This document shows positions 50,914 to 58,400 of a DNA stretch of 64,000 bases, one piece after another. Position 1 is the first letter of the stretch, and each line of letters starts with the position of its first letter. The notes beneath the pieces are model-generated. The model was not told the DNA's origin and searched no databases. It saw nothing but the letters and a program-made list of their open reading frames with translations. Source of the stretch: Cyclobacteriaceae bacterium (GTDB lineage: Bacteria; Bacteroidota; Bacteroidia; Cytophagales; Cyclobacteriaceae); assembly GCA_016787565.1 (NCBI GenBank), contig JAEUUG010000003.1, positions 496,001 to 560,000 of the forward strand. The letters run 5' to 3'. Made by a program: the position numbers and the translations under genes.

Positions 50914-53047
50914 ACTATGGGGTGGCATGGAATGTACTATCAACCGGATAGGCAATACATACCGCGATCAACTTTCTGAAACAGGACATTACACAAGGTG
51001 GGATACTGCTGGCCTGTTTAAGAGTTTAAACCTACAGGCATTGCGCTACCCCATTCTTTGGGAACGCTATGAACCATCGTGTGGGTACAACATTAATTGG
51101 AGTCCGGCACAAAAGGAATTGAAACAACTACGCGATTTAGACATTAAACCAATAGTCGGTTTGCTACATCATGGAAGTGGTCCACGGCACACCAACTTAC
51201 TGGATGATCACTTCGCAGAAAAGTTTTCTGTATACGCAGGTCGTGTGGCCGCTCAATTTCCTGACATAGAAGACTATTGTCCGGTGAACGAACCATTAAC
51301 GACAGCACGGTTTAGCGGTCTGTATGGTTTGTGGTATCCGCATCAACAATCTTCCTTAAGCTTTGCCCGAATGCTGATCAATCAACTTAAAGGAGTTGTG
51401 TTGGCGATGAGAGCTATCCGAAAAATTAATCCGAAAGCCCGGTTAATTCAAACGGAAGATTTAAGTAAAGTGCACAGTACACATACATTAACATATCAGG
51501 CTGAGTTTGAGAATGAAAGGCGCTGGCTAACCTATGACCTGTTAGGTGGACACATTACATCCGGTTCACGCATGTGGAAGTATTTTACTTCATTAGGTAT
51601 TGATGAACGCGAGTTAGAATTCTTTCTGGAACACAGCTGCATGCCTGACATACTGGGTTTAAATTATTATGTTACCTCCGAACGCTATCTCGATGAGCGA
51701 TGCGACCTGTATCCGGGTGTTAAGCCAGGGGGAAATGGAATCCATGCGTATGTTGATGTCGATGCTTATCGTCATCATCAGGCTATTGGTTTGGCGTCCT
51801 TAGTAGAAGAAGTGGCGGAACGATACACCCAACCACTCGCTATTACAGAATCGCATTTAGCGTGCACACGCGAAGAACAAATGCGATGGCTAAAAGAAAT
51901 ATGGACGACATGCTGCCAGGCTAAAGCCAGGGGAATAAAAATTGAGGCCGTTACAGCATGGGCACTGTTCGGTGCTTATGACTGGGACAGCCTAGTGACA
52001 AAAGCACAAGGGCACTATGAGGTGGGGGTATTTGATATTCGCAAACATATACGCCCGACTGCTATATCAAAAATGATTTCTTCACTTGGAGCCTATGGTG
52101 ACTTTTATCATCCTTTACTGGATGAAAAGGGCTGGTGGCAATCAGGAAACCGTAACGTGCCAGATGCTTCGGCAAAAAATCGCAGACCGCTATTAATTAT
52201 TGGTAAGCACGGAACCCTCGCTACGGCTTATGCTAAAGCATGCGTTCAACGCAGCATTTTTCAAATTTCATTATCACGACACGACATTGACATCACCAAC
52301 CTGGAGGATGTTATCAACACCATGGAGGCACATAATCCATGGGGCGTTATCAATGCTTCCGGATACGTTAACGTAGACGAAGCGGAGTCGCAGCAATCGG
52401 AGTGTTTCATGTTAAATGTAGCTGGGCCTGAAATTTTAGCGAGAGCATGTCGTGATAGAGGCATTCCTTTTATGACATTTTCATCGGATCAGGTTTTCAG
52501 TGGTAATAAAAAAACGCCTTACAAAGAAGGTGATGTGGTTGCTCCGGTAAATCATTACGGTGTTACGAAAGCCCAATCCGAAAAGATGGTGGCTTCGGCA
52601 TATCCGGAAGCGCTCATCATTCGTACCAGTGCCTTTTTCGGACCATGGGATAATTTCAATTTTGCACATACCGTTTTGAATGCCCTGGAAAACAAAACGG
52701 ATTTTTGTGTTGTCCGAGATGTGGTCATTTCCCCCACATACGTTCCGCATTTGGTTCAGTTCTCGCTGGATTTGTTTATTGATCAGGAGGAAGGTATATG
52801 GCATCTTTCTAATGATGGAGGAATTTTAAGTTGGGCCGATTTTGCCCGCGAACTGGCAGCGCGAGGAGGATACAAATATGATCAACTAAAAAGTACAGGC
52901 GTGAATGAAATGAACTGGAAAGCAAAGCGACCCGTGTATAGCGTACTGCAAAGTGGGCGAGGAGCAACGATGCCAACGCTGGAACGTGCCATAGATGATT
53001 TCTTCAATCAACGGGCGTTGCAGCCTCAAGCACATGGCAGGAAATAA
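50882..53047 (+). CDS. Fusion of a GH1-like glycoside hydrolase and an RmlD-like sugar-nucleotide reductase
   Basis: 721 aa. Residues about 1-405 are a GH1-like (beta/alpha)8 barrel: acid/base glutamate in CPVNEPLTTARF and nucleophile glutamate in AITESHLACT, no signal peptide. Residues about 430-715 are an RmlD-type reductase with NAD(P) motif IIGKHGTLATAYA, the MTFSSDQVFSG segment and the catalytic YGVTK (YxxxK). The end matches RmlD proteins (substrate region KRPVYSVL). One protein thus joins a hydrolase fold with a dTDP-4-keto-sugar reductase fold. Both active sites look intact. The fusion is unusual; it may process a sugar or glycan made by the neighbouring enzymes. Confidence 0.85.
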   Translation: MDTNLPSTKLELWGGMECTINRIGNTYRDQLSETGHYTRWDTAGLFKSLNLQALRYPILWERYEPSCGYNINWSPAQKELKQLRDLDIKPIVGLLHHGSGPRHTNLLDDHFAEKFSVYAGRVAAQFPDIEDYCPVNEPLTTARFSGLYGLWYPHQQSSLSFARMLINQLKGVVLAMRAIRKINPKARLIQTEDLSKVHSTHTLTYQAEFENERRWLTYDLLGGHITSGSRMWKYFTSLGIDERELEFFLEHSCMPDILGLNYYVTSERYLDERCDLYPGVKPGGNGIHAYVDVDAYRHHQAIGLASLVEEVAERYTQPLAITESHLACTREEQMRWLKEIWTTCCQAKARGIKIEAVTAWALFGAYDWDSLVTKAQGHYEVGVFDIRKHIRPTAISKMISSLGAYGDFYHPLLDEKGWWQSGNRNVPDASAKNRRPLLIIGKHGTLATAYAKACVQRSIFQISLSRHDIDITNLEDVINTMEAHNPWGVINASGYVNVDEAESQQSECFMLNVAGPEILARACRDRGIPFMTFSSDQVFSGNKKTPYKEGDVVAPVNHYGVTKAQSEKMVASAYPEALIIRTSAFFGPWDNFNFAHTVLNALENKTDFCVVRDVVISPTYVPHLVQFSLDLFIDQEEGIWHLSNDGGILSWADFARELAARGGYKYDQLKSTGVNEMNWKAKRPVYSVLQSGRGATMPTLERAIDDFFNQRALQPQAHGRK

Positions 53048-53051
53048 ATTT

Positions 53052-54242
53052 ATGTTCACTACGGGTATCGAAAATAGCTACCCCACCATTCCGCTTCCTA
53101 ACGGAAAGACAAAGCGTGTGGATGAGATGGAAAAGACTGATCATTATGCACGATGGCGTGAGGATTTTGATTTGCTTACAGAACTCGGCATCGAGTTCGT
53201 CAGGTACGGACCTCCTTATTACAAAACACATACTGCGCCAGGGAGTTTTGATTGGAGCTTCACCGATGAAACGTTCAACAGGCTTCAGGAATTAGACATC
53301 ACGCCCATTGTCGATCTTTGCCATTTTGGCGTTCCAGACTGGTTGGGGAATTTTCAGAATCCTGATTTCCCACATTACTTTGCAGAATATGCTGCTGCTT
53401 TTGCCGCCCGATTTCCGCATCTCCAACTCTATACGCCCATCAATGAAATATTTATTGCGGCTATGTTTTCTGCTCAATATGGTTGGTGGAATGAGTGTTT
53501 ACAATCTGATTATGCTTTTGTTACCGCATTAAAAAATCTGGCGAAGGCAAATGTAATGGCAATGCATGCCATCCTTAAAATACAACCCAATGCTACCTTT
53601 ATTCAAAGTGAATCGTCTGAATACTTTCATCCGATTTCACCCGTGGCGGCACAACGCGCGCGATTTTTAAATCAAAAACGTTTTCTTTCTCTTGATCTTA
53701 CCTATGGTTATCCACTGAGTGTTACGATGTACGAATTCCTCCTGGATAATGGGATGACCAAATCCGAATTTCAATGGTTTCGGGAGAACCAGGTGAAAGC
53801 TCACTGTATCATGGGAAACGATTATTATGTTACCAATGAACACCTTGTTCATGAGGATGGAAATACCCAGGCTGCCGGTGAAATTTTTGGATACTATGTT
53901 ATCACCAGTCAATATTATAACCGGTATAGACTCCCCATTATGCACACCGAGACAAACATCAAAATGCCAGCGTGTAGTGAATGGCTCTTTAAGCAATGGG
54001 CAAACGTACATCGGCTAAAGCACGATGGCGTTCCGGTAGTAGGTTTTACCTGGTATAGCCTATTACACCAGGTGGATTGGGACTCGGCTCTGCGAAATGA
54101 TGCGGGTATTGTGAATGCGCTCGGCTTGTATGATCTCGACCGTAAAATAATGCCAGTGGGAGAGGATTATCGCAAACTGATTACCCAATGGAAGGATATT
54201 ATTAGCGAAGAGAGTTACGGCTTGATTTTCCAGCAATGGTGA
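53052..54242 (+). CDS. GH1-like glycoside hydrolase
   Basis: 396 aa from the ATG at 53052 (MFTTGIENSYPTI), 4 nt after the previous stop; an ATG at 53034 would overlap by 14 nt. A (beta/alpha)8 barrel of the GH1 group with acid/base glutamate in TPINEIFIAAMF and nucleophile glutamate in IMHTETNIK. It is similar in outline to the hydrolase half of the fusion protein before it, so the two may come from a duplication. No signal peptide. Shorter than classic beta-glucosidases (about 450 aa). The substrate is unknown; its place behind glf suggests work on a galactofuranose or deoxysugar glycan. Confidence 0.85.
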   Translation: MFTTGIENSYPTIPLPNGKTKRVDEMEKTDHYARWREDFDLLTELGIEFVRYGPPYYKTHTAPGSFDWSFTDETFNRLQELDITPIVDLCHFGVPDWLGNFQNPDFPHYFAEYAAAFAARFPHLQLYTPINEIFIAAMFSAQYGWWNECLQSDYAFVTALKNLAKANVMAMHAILKIQPNATFIQSESSEYFHPISPVAAQRARFLNQKRFLSLDLTYGYPLSVTMYEFLLDNGMTKSEFQWFRENQVKAHCIMGNDYYVTNEHLVHEDGNTQAAGEIFGYYVITSQYYNRYRLPIMHTETNIKMPACSEWLFKQWANVHRLKHDGVPVVGFTWYSLLHQVDWDSALRNDAGIVNALGLYDLDRKIMPVGEDYRKLITQWKDIISEESYGLIFQQW

Positions 54243-54249
54243 GTTTAAG

Positions 54250-54882
54250 TTACCTGGTAAATTTGGTTTTCATCTTCATAATATCAGCCGTAAAAAGGTT
54301 AAACAATTCTTCTTCATGAATGCGTGTTGTCCACTTGGATCTTACATCCGTTGAAAGAATTTCCTTAACATCTTCTTTGTACACAGTTTTAATTATCATT
54401 TTTCTCATATATGTATTGATTAAAAGTGTACTGTTTTTAACTTTTGGTAGAAATTGTTGTGCCATTTGGCTCCGCAGGTGAAAGCCACTGCCATGTGAAT
54501 TATGGCAACTATTCTTGCAGACAACATTTACCTGGACCATTGAAATAAATGAGCTTACGATCGAAGCATTCACTGGATGGTTATGAATGCTCGCCATATG
54601 TTGAACCTCCATTATAGCTTTCTTTTTTGTTTGTTTCCTCTTCTTTGTTTTGACGTTGGTTATGGCGGAATTTATTTCCTTTAGAAGAATCCAAATGGGT
54701 AATGATAGCGCATTTTTTAATTGGAACTGAACGGCTTCGTAGAATAGATTTTTCAGTTGTGGAGCTATGATGTAGCATTGAGCGTAAGTTTTAATGAAAT
54801 TATTACTGACGGGTGCTAAAAAATCGTGCCATCGACTTCCAGAATTTTCAGTCGAACTGATTATGGATTTTTGAGTTGTCAA
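54250..54882 (-). CDS. Hypothetical ORF without recognised family (uncertain)
   Basis: 210 codons open on the minus strand, but the only good start at the front is a TTG at 54882; the first ATG is near codon 91. The N-terminal half is poorly conserved in appearance, with a basic run KTKKRKQTKKK; the C-terminal half (YKEDVKEILSTDVRSKW, EEELFNLFTADIMKMKT) looks like real helical protein. No other frame covers the region. It may be a real gene starting at TTG or a decayed one. It is convergent with the GH1 gene, 7 nt after it. Confidence 0.4.
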   Translation of the reverse strand: MTTQKSIISSTENSGSRWHDFLAPVSNNFIKTYAQCYIIAPQLKNLFYEAVQFQLKNALSLPIWILLKEINSAITNVKTKKRKQTKKKAIMEVQHMASIHNHPVNASIVSSFISMVQVNVVCKNSCHNSHGSGFHLRSQMAQQFLPKVKNSTLLINTYMRKMIIKTVYKEDVKEILSTDVRSKWTTRIHEEELFNLFTADIMKMKTKFTR

Positions 54883-54928
54883 CTTTTTCGATAGTGTGGA
54901 GTAGATTAGAGCGATTATTTTCCATTAC

Positions 54929-54948
54929 ATGGGGAATTAGTTACCCAT
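54929..54948. promoter_or_regulatory. ATGGG-N10-CCCAT dyad before the LysM gene
   Basis: A dyad related to the GTG-N12-CAC set (TGG-N12-CCA), 40 nt upstream of the TGGCAC element at 54988. One mismatch per arm, so weak. Confidence 0.25.
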
Positions 54949-54987
54949 TAAATCATCAAAACATAGTGATATTCCCCTGATTCACGA

Positions 54988-55003
54988 TGGCACTGTTTTC
55001 GAA
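54988..55003 (+). promoter_or_regulatory. TGGCAY element before the LysM gene
   Basis: ATGGCACT-GTTT-TCGAA, T 47 nt before the ATG at 55035. The ATG at 54987 lies in this element and so is not the likely start. The -12 half is poor. Confidence 0.4.
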
Positions 55004-55034
55004 TGTGCGGATCGCTAAACCAATCCACACGCGT

Positions 55035-55271
55035 ATGGGATTATTAGATTTTTTTAAAAAAAAGATATCGTTACCGGTTTCCAAAAAGCAAAACAAAGAA
55101 CCTTTAAAAGGCTTGCGAAGCCATACGGTTAAAAGGGGAGACACCCTTCAGAAACTTTCCAAGCAATATTATGGAGATGCTGCTGCGTGGGAGAGAATAT
55201 ATGATGCCAATTATGGTGTAATTACTGATCCAAGGAAGATCTATATCGGTCAGCAAATCATTATTCCTTAA
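55035..55271 (+). CDS. Small LysM domain protein
   Basis: 78 aa from the ATG at 55035 (MGLLDFFKKKISLPV). After a short basic start comes a single LysM domain: HTVKRGDTLQKLSKQYYGDAAAWERIYDAN and the end DPRKIYIGQQIIIP (parts). LysM binds peptidoglycan or chitin. The pattern of MGLxDFFKK plus LysM is a common stand-alone Bacteroidota/Proteobacteria stress protein, similar to YgaU, which is osmotically induced. It has no signal peptide. Confidence 0.85.
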   Translation: MGLLDFFKKKISLPVSKKQNKEPLKGLRSHTVKRGDTLQKLSKQYYGDAAAWERIYDANYGVITDPRKIYIGQQIIIP

Positions 55272-55364
55272 TCTATAAGTAAAGGTATTTCAGGCACTGA
55301 ATACGTTGAATGCATTCGCTTGGCTTTTTGTTGTAAAGGATTTTTTCCGTCCAATCTTTTGTCC

Positions 55365-55382
55365 GTGGGTATTGAAATCCAC
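55365..55382. promoter_or_regulatory. GTG-N12-CAC dyad upstream of the DUF4142 gene
   Basis: GTGG and CCAC arms (GTGG-N10-CCAC), 71 nt upstream of the TGGCAT element at 55453. Same design as 46732. Confidence 0.5.
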
Positions 55383-55452
55383 ATCATTCCTTAATTGTCA
55401 TCAGATCGGGTTTTGAGTGCTCTGAATTCAAGCATAACACTACTAATTTCGC

Positions 55453-55468
55453 TGGCATGTTTTTGAAT
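55453..55468 (+). promoter_or_regulatory. TGGCAY promoter of the DUF4142 gene
   Basis: CTGGCATG-TTTT-TGAAT, T 46 nt before the ATG. The -24 half is clear, the -12 half is TTGA one base early. Confidence 0.45.
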
Positions 55469-55498
55469 GTTTAATGTAAACATCTAACTAATTAAACA

Positions 55499-56083
55499 AT
55501 GAAAACAATGAACGGATTACCCTTTTTGTTACTCTGTGGATGCTTAGCCTTTTCAGCCTGCACCCCTAAGGAAAGAGAAAAAGACAGTAAAGAGATTGCG
55601 GAGAATCAAAACGAGAAAAAGTTTGATAATACCGAAATTGAAAATGACACTGAGTTTGCTGTATCTGCGGCAGATGGCGGGATGTTGGAAGTTCAACTGG
55701 GTCAACTAGCGCAATCCAAAGCATCATCCCAACAAGTAAAGTCGTTTGGTAAAATGATGATTACTGAGCATAGCAAGGCGAATGCAGAACTTAAGGCACT
55801 TGCCGCGCAGAAAAATATTTCTTTGCCAACTTCCTTAAGTGATAAAAATCAAAAGAAGTATGATGACTTGGCGGGTAAGACTGGAAAGGATTTTGATGAT
55901 GAATACACCACATTCATGGTGAAGGATCACAAAGAGGACATTGATAAGTTTAAGAAGGAAGCCGACAAAGGAGATGATATGGAGTTGAGATCTTGGGCAG
56001 CTGGAAAGATAACAACATTAGAACATCATCTTGAAATGGCCAAGCAAGCAGAAAGTGCTGTTGATAGTTTAAGAAAGTTGTAA
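55499..56083 (+). CDS. DUF4142 domain lipoprotein
   Basis: 194 aa. Signal peptide with lipobox LAFSAC, acidic linker, then a DUF4142 four-helix bundle: EFAVSAADGGMLEVQLGQLAQSKA, VKSFGKMMITEHSKAN, then DDEYTTFMVKDHKEDIDKFKKEA and the C-terminal TLEHHLEMAKQA. The repeated EH/DH pairs in helices resemble ferritin-like metal sites, but binding is unproven. Such lipoproteins are common in stress loci. A terminator follows. Confidence 0.92.
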   Translation: MKTMNGLPFLLLCGCLAFSACTPKEREKDSKEIAENQNEKKFDNTEIENDTEFAVSAADGGMLEVQLGQLAQSKASSQQVKSFGKMMITEHSKANAELKALAAQKNISLPTSLSDKNQKKYDDLAGKTGKDFDDEYTTFMVKDHKEDIDKFKKEADKGDDMELRSWAAGKITTLEHHLEMAKQAESAVDSLRKL

Positions 56084-56121
56084 TACAATCGTTAAAGTGA
56101 AATTGACTGGATTGGATAAAT

Positions 56122-56156
56122 GGGACTGAGCGAATGTGACTTTCGTTCAGTCCTTC
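56122..56156 (+). terminator. Intrinsic terminator of the DUF4142 gene
   Basis: Stem GGACTGAGCGAA / TTCGTTCAGTCC with a short loop, followed by a T-rich stretch. 39 nt past the stop. Confidence 0.8.
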
Positions 56157-56299
56157 TCACTTAGTTCGATGTCATAGAAACCGATGACTATATAACATAC
56201 GAAGAGATCAAAAAAACTATATTTTCCTAGGTCTATATGCGTCTATTAATCATTAGGTGTTGCGAAAAAAATCCATATTCGTAAAAAAAATTCTACAGT

Positions 56300-56788
56300 T
56301 TACGCACTTTTTTTGTAGGGGTAGAGCAAAAGATGTTTCGCTTTGTTAAGCGTTTCCCGGAGTACTTTCATATTATGGTAACTAACCAAATTGTCTTGAT
56401 ATTGAAACTCCAAAAGATCTTTGGAAATGGTATCAATATAAGAACGTTCTTTGGCCAAGCAGTAGCATTGTAAGGTTAACAAACCTGCAAGCTCAAAATC
56501 CAATAATTGAGCGTAGACATCAACGCCATCAAAGGCAGGCTTAGAGGCCTTCCACATATCAAATAGCGGTCCTTTTGCGCTAAACTCGCAGGCAGTGTCA
56601 AAGCGCCCCATCAACAAGCGTCTAACGAGTGAGATGGAATCACGCGTTTGATCAACTTCTTTGTTAAGCAACATTTTGACATGAAGGTTTTCGCAGCTAT
56701 ACGCGGCCTTATTAAACCCAGCAACCCGCTCGTGGTGTATATGGATGATGTCCATGAGGTCTTGTCTAATCGAAGCATTACTATTCAT
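56300..56788 (-). CDS. PA2169/DUF2383-like four-helix protein
   Basis: 162 aa, helical. The start (DLMDIIHIHHERVAGFNKAAYSCENLHVKMLL) resembles the first helices of PA2169/DUF2383-type ferritin-like proteins, which have two pairs of helices; the rest is helical with histidine and glutamate at spaced positions. The family call is tentative. The gene is single, close to the DUF4142 terminator, and has a TGGCAT element. A role in stress or metal binding is inferred from family and place. Confidence 0.6.
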   Translation of the reverse strand: MNSNASIRQDLMDIIHIHHERVAGFNKAAYSCENLHVKMLLNKEVDQTRDSISLVRRLLMGRFDTACEFSAKGPLFDMWKASKPAFDGVDVYAQLLDFELAGLLTLQCYCLAKERSYIDTISKDLLEFQYQDNLVSYHNMKVLRETLNKAKHLLLYPYKKSA

Positions 56789-56809
56789 ATAAGTACTTTT
56801 TTTTCTTCC

Positions 56810-56825
56810 CTGTAAAAGTATGCCA
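56810..56825 (-). promoter_or_regulatory. TGGCAY promoter of the DUF2383-like gene
   Basis: Minus strand TTGGCATA-CTTT-TACAG, T 37 nt before the ATG. TTAC is one base earlier than exact spacing. Confidence 0.5.
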
Positions 56826-57020
56826 ACTCTTCGCGACAGGATGAAAATTACATGACATTAAAAACAATAGTTGGTAAAGCACCTAGTATGCTAATACTAT
56901 GAAGGCAATTGGACGCTTTCGATCGGCATGTAACATTGTAAGCAAACATTATTTGCAATGCATGACGACAAATCATAATCTCTTGCGGTTATTTCAAGCG
57001 ATTATTCTGGAGGATCGGTC

Positions 57021-58388
57021 TCACTTCCCGATACAGAACTTCGAAAATATATTTTCGAGTAAATCTTCGGTTGATATGCTACCTGTTATCGCACCAAGGT
57101 AGTGCAATGCCTGGCGAATGTCCATGGCTAAAAAATCTCCGGTAATACCCTGATCAATTCCGGATAAAACGCGATCAAGCGATTCACTGGTTTGCAACAG
57201 ATTTTGATAATGGCGAAGATTAGTCACCAGCACATCTCCTGTTTTTACTGTGGTAATGTGAAAGTGAGCAAGAAGTTTATCTTTTAATTGCTGAATGTTA
57301 GTCTTGTCTGCGGCAGAGATGAATGTAAAATTTTGATCCTTCAGGTTTTCCAGTAATGCCGGATCGGCTTTGTCTATTTTATTACCAACTTTAAAGTAGG
57401 GGATACTCAATGCTTTCAGTGCTTGTTCTTCCTTGGCAATGTTATCCATTGTCTCGGTTGACAGATCGAATAAGTAAATTATTATCGAAGCTTTTTTCAT
57501 CCGTTCGCGTGTCCGCTCTACACCCATCGCTTCAATAATGTCTTCGGTTTCCCGAAGTCCTGCCGTATCAATAAAACGGAAATTGATACCACCTACCACC
57601 ATCTCGTCTTCTATGGCATCGCGTGTGGTTCCCGGAATGTCCGATACGATGGCACGCTCTTCATTCAATAGCGTATTCAACAGCGTTGATTTTCCGGCAT
57701 TGGGTTTTCCTGCAATTACGGTGGGTACTCCGTTCTTTATTACGTTGCCCTGATCGAACGACAAAATGAGCGAACGCAGATAGGATTGAATTTTTTGTAT
57801 CAATTGAATTAAGTCATCGCGTTTGGCGAACTCTACATCTTCTTCACCAAAATCAAGTTCAAGTTCAATCAGCGATGCAAAGTGAATCAGTTCTTCACGC
57901 AGGTGATTGATTTCTTTGGAGAAGCCACCACGCATCTGGTTAAGTGCTGCCTGACGCGCATTGTCGGTTTCGGCAGTGATCAGATCGGCAACGGCTTCCG
58001 CCTGCGCTAAATCAAATCGCCCATTCAAAAAAGCTCGCTTTGTAAATTCTCCGGGTAATGCCAGGCGTGCTCCGTTTTTTAATAATGCTTTGATGATTTC
58101 TTTTACAATAACAGGTGATCCGTGACAGGAAATCTCCACACTGTTTTCTTTGGTAAAGGAATTGGGTCCTCTGAAAACAGAAACCAGCACCTCGTCAATC
58201 ATTTTGTCGCCATCTACCAGGGTGCCAAAATGAATGGTATGGGAAGGTTGTTCGGTGAGTTTCTTTCCCCGGAATAGCTGTTGCGTGATCGCGATAGAAT
58301 CACTTCCAGAAAGACGAATTACAGCAATGGCTGAAACTCCCTGCGCAGTAGCCAGTGCTACTATGGTATCGTGTGCTGCACCAATCAT
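57021..58388 (-). CDS. mnmE: tRNA modification GTPase MnmE
   Basis: 455 aa, normal length. N-terminal formyl-THF-binding domain, helical domain, and G domain with G1 GKPNAGKST, G2 in the GTTRD-like segment (PGTTRDAIED), G3 DTAGLRE and G4 NKID (VGNKIDKAD). The last residues are CIGK, the conserved MnmE end with the catalytic cysteine. With MnmG it makes the 5-carboxymethylaminomethyl modification at tRNA U34. It is 12 nt downstream of the Nramp-Usp gene on the same strand, so it may be read through from the metal operon. Confidence 0.97.
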   Translation of the reverse strand: MIGAAHDTIVALATAQGVSAIAVIRLSGSDSIAITQQLFRGKKLTEQPSHTIHFGTLVDGDKMIDEVLVSVFRGPNSFTKENSVEISCHGSPVIVKEIIKALLKNGARLALPGEFTKRAFLNGRFDLAQAEAVADLITAETDNARQAALNQMRGGFSKEINHLREELIHFASLIELELDFGEEDVEFAKRDDLIQLIQKIQSYLRSLILSFDQGNVIKNGVPTVIAGKPNAGKSTLLNTLLNEERAIVSDIPGTTRDAIEDEMVVGGINFRFIDTAGLRETEDIIEAMGVERTRERMKKASIIIYLFDLSTETMDNIAKEEQALKALSIPYFKVGNKIDKADPALLENLKDQNFTFISAADKTNIQQLKDKLLAHFHITTVKTGDVLVTNLRHYQNLLQTSESLDRVLSGIDQGITGDFLAMDIRQALHYLGAITGSISTEDLLENIFSKFCIGK

Positions 58389-58400
58389 GTTGCAAGGTAA

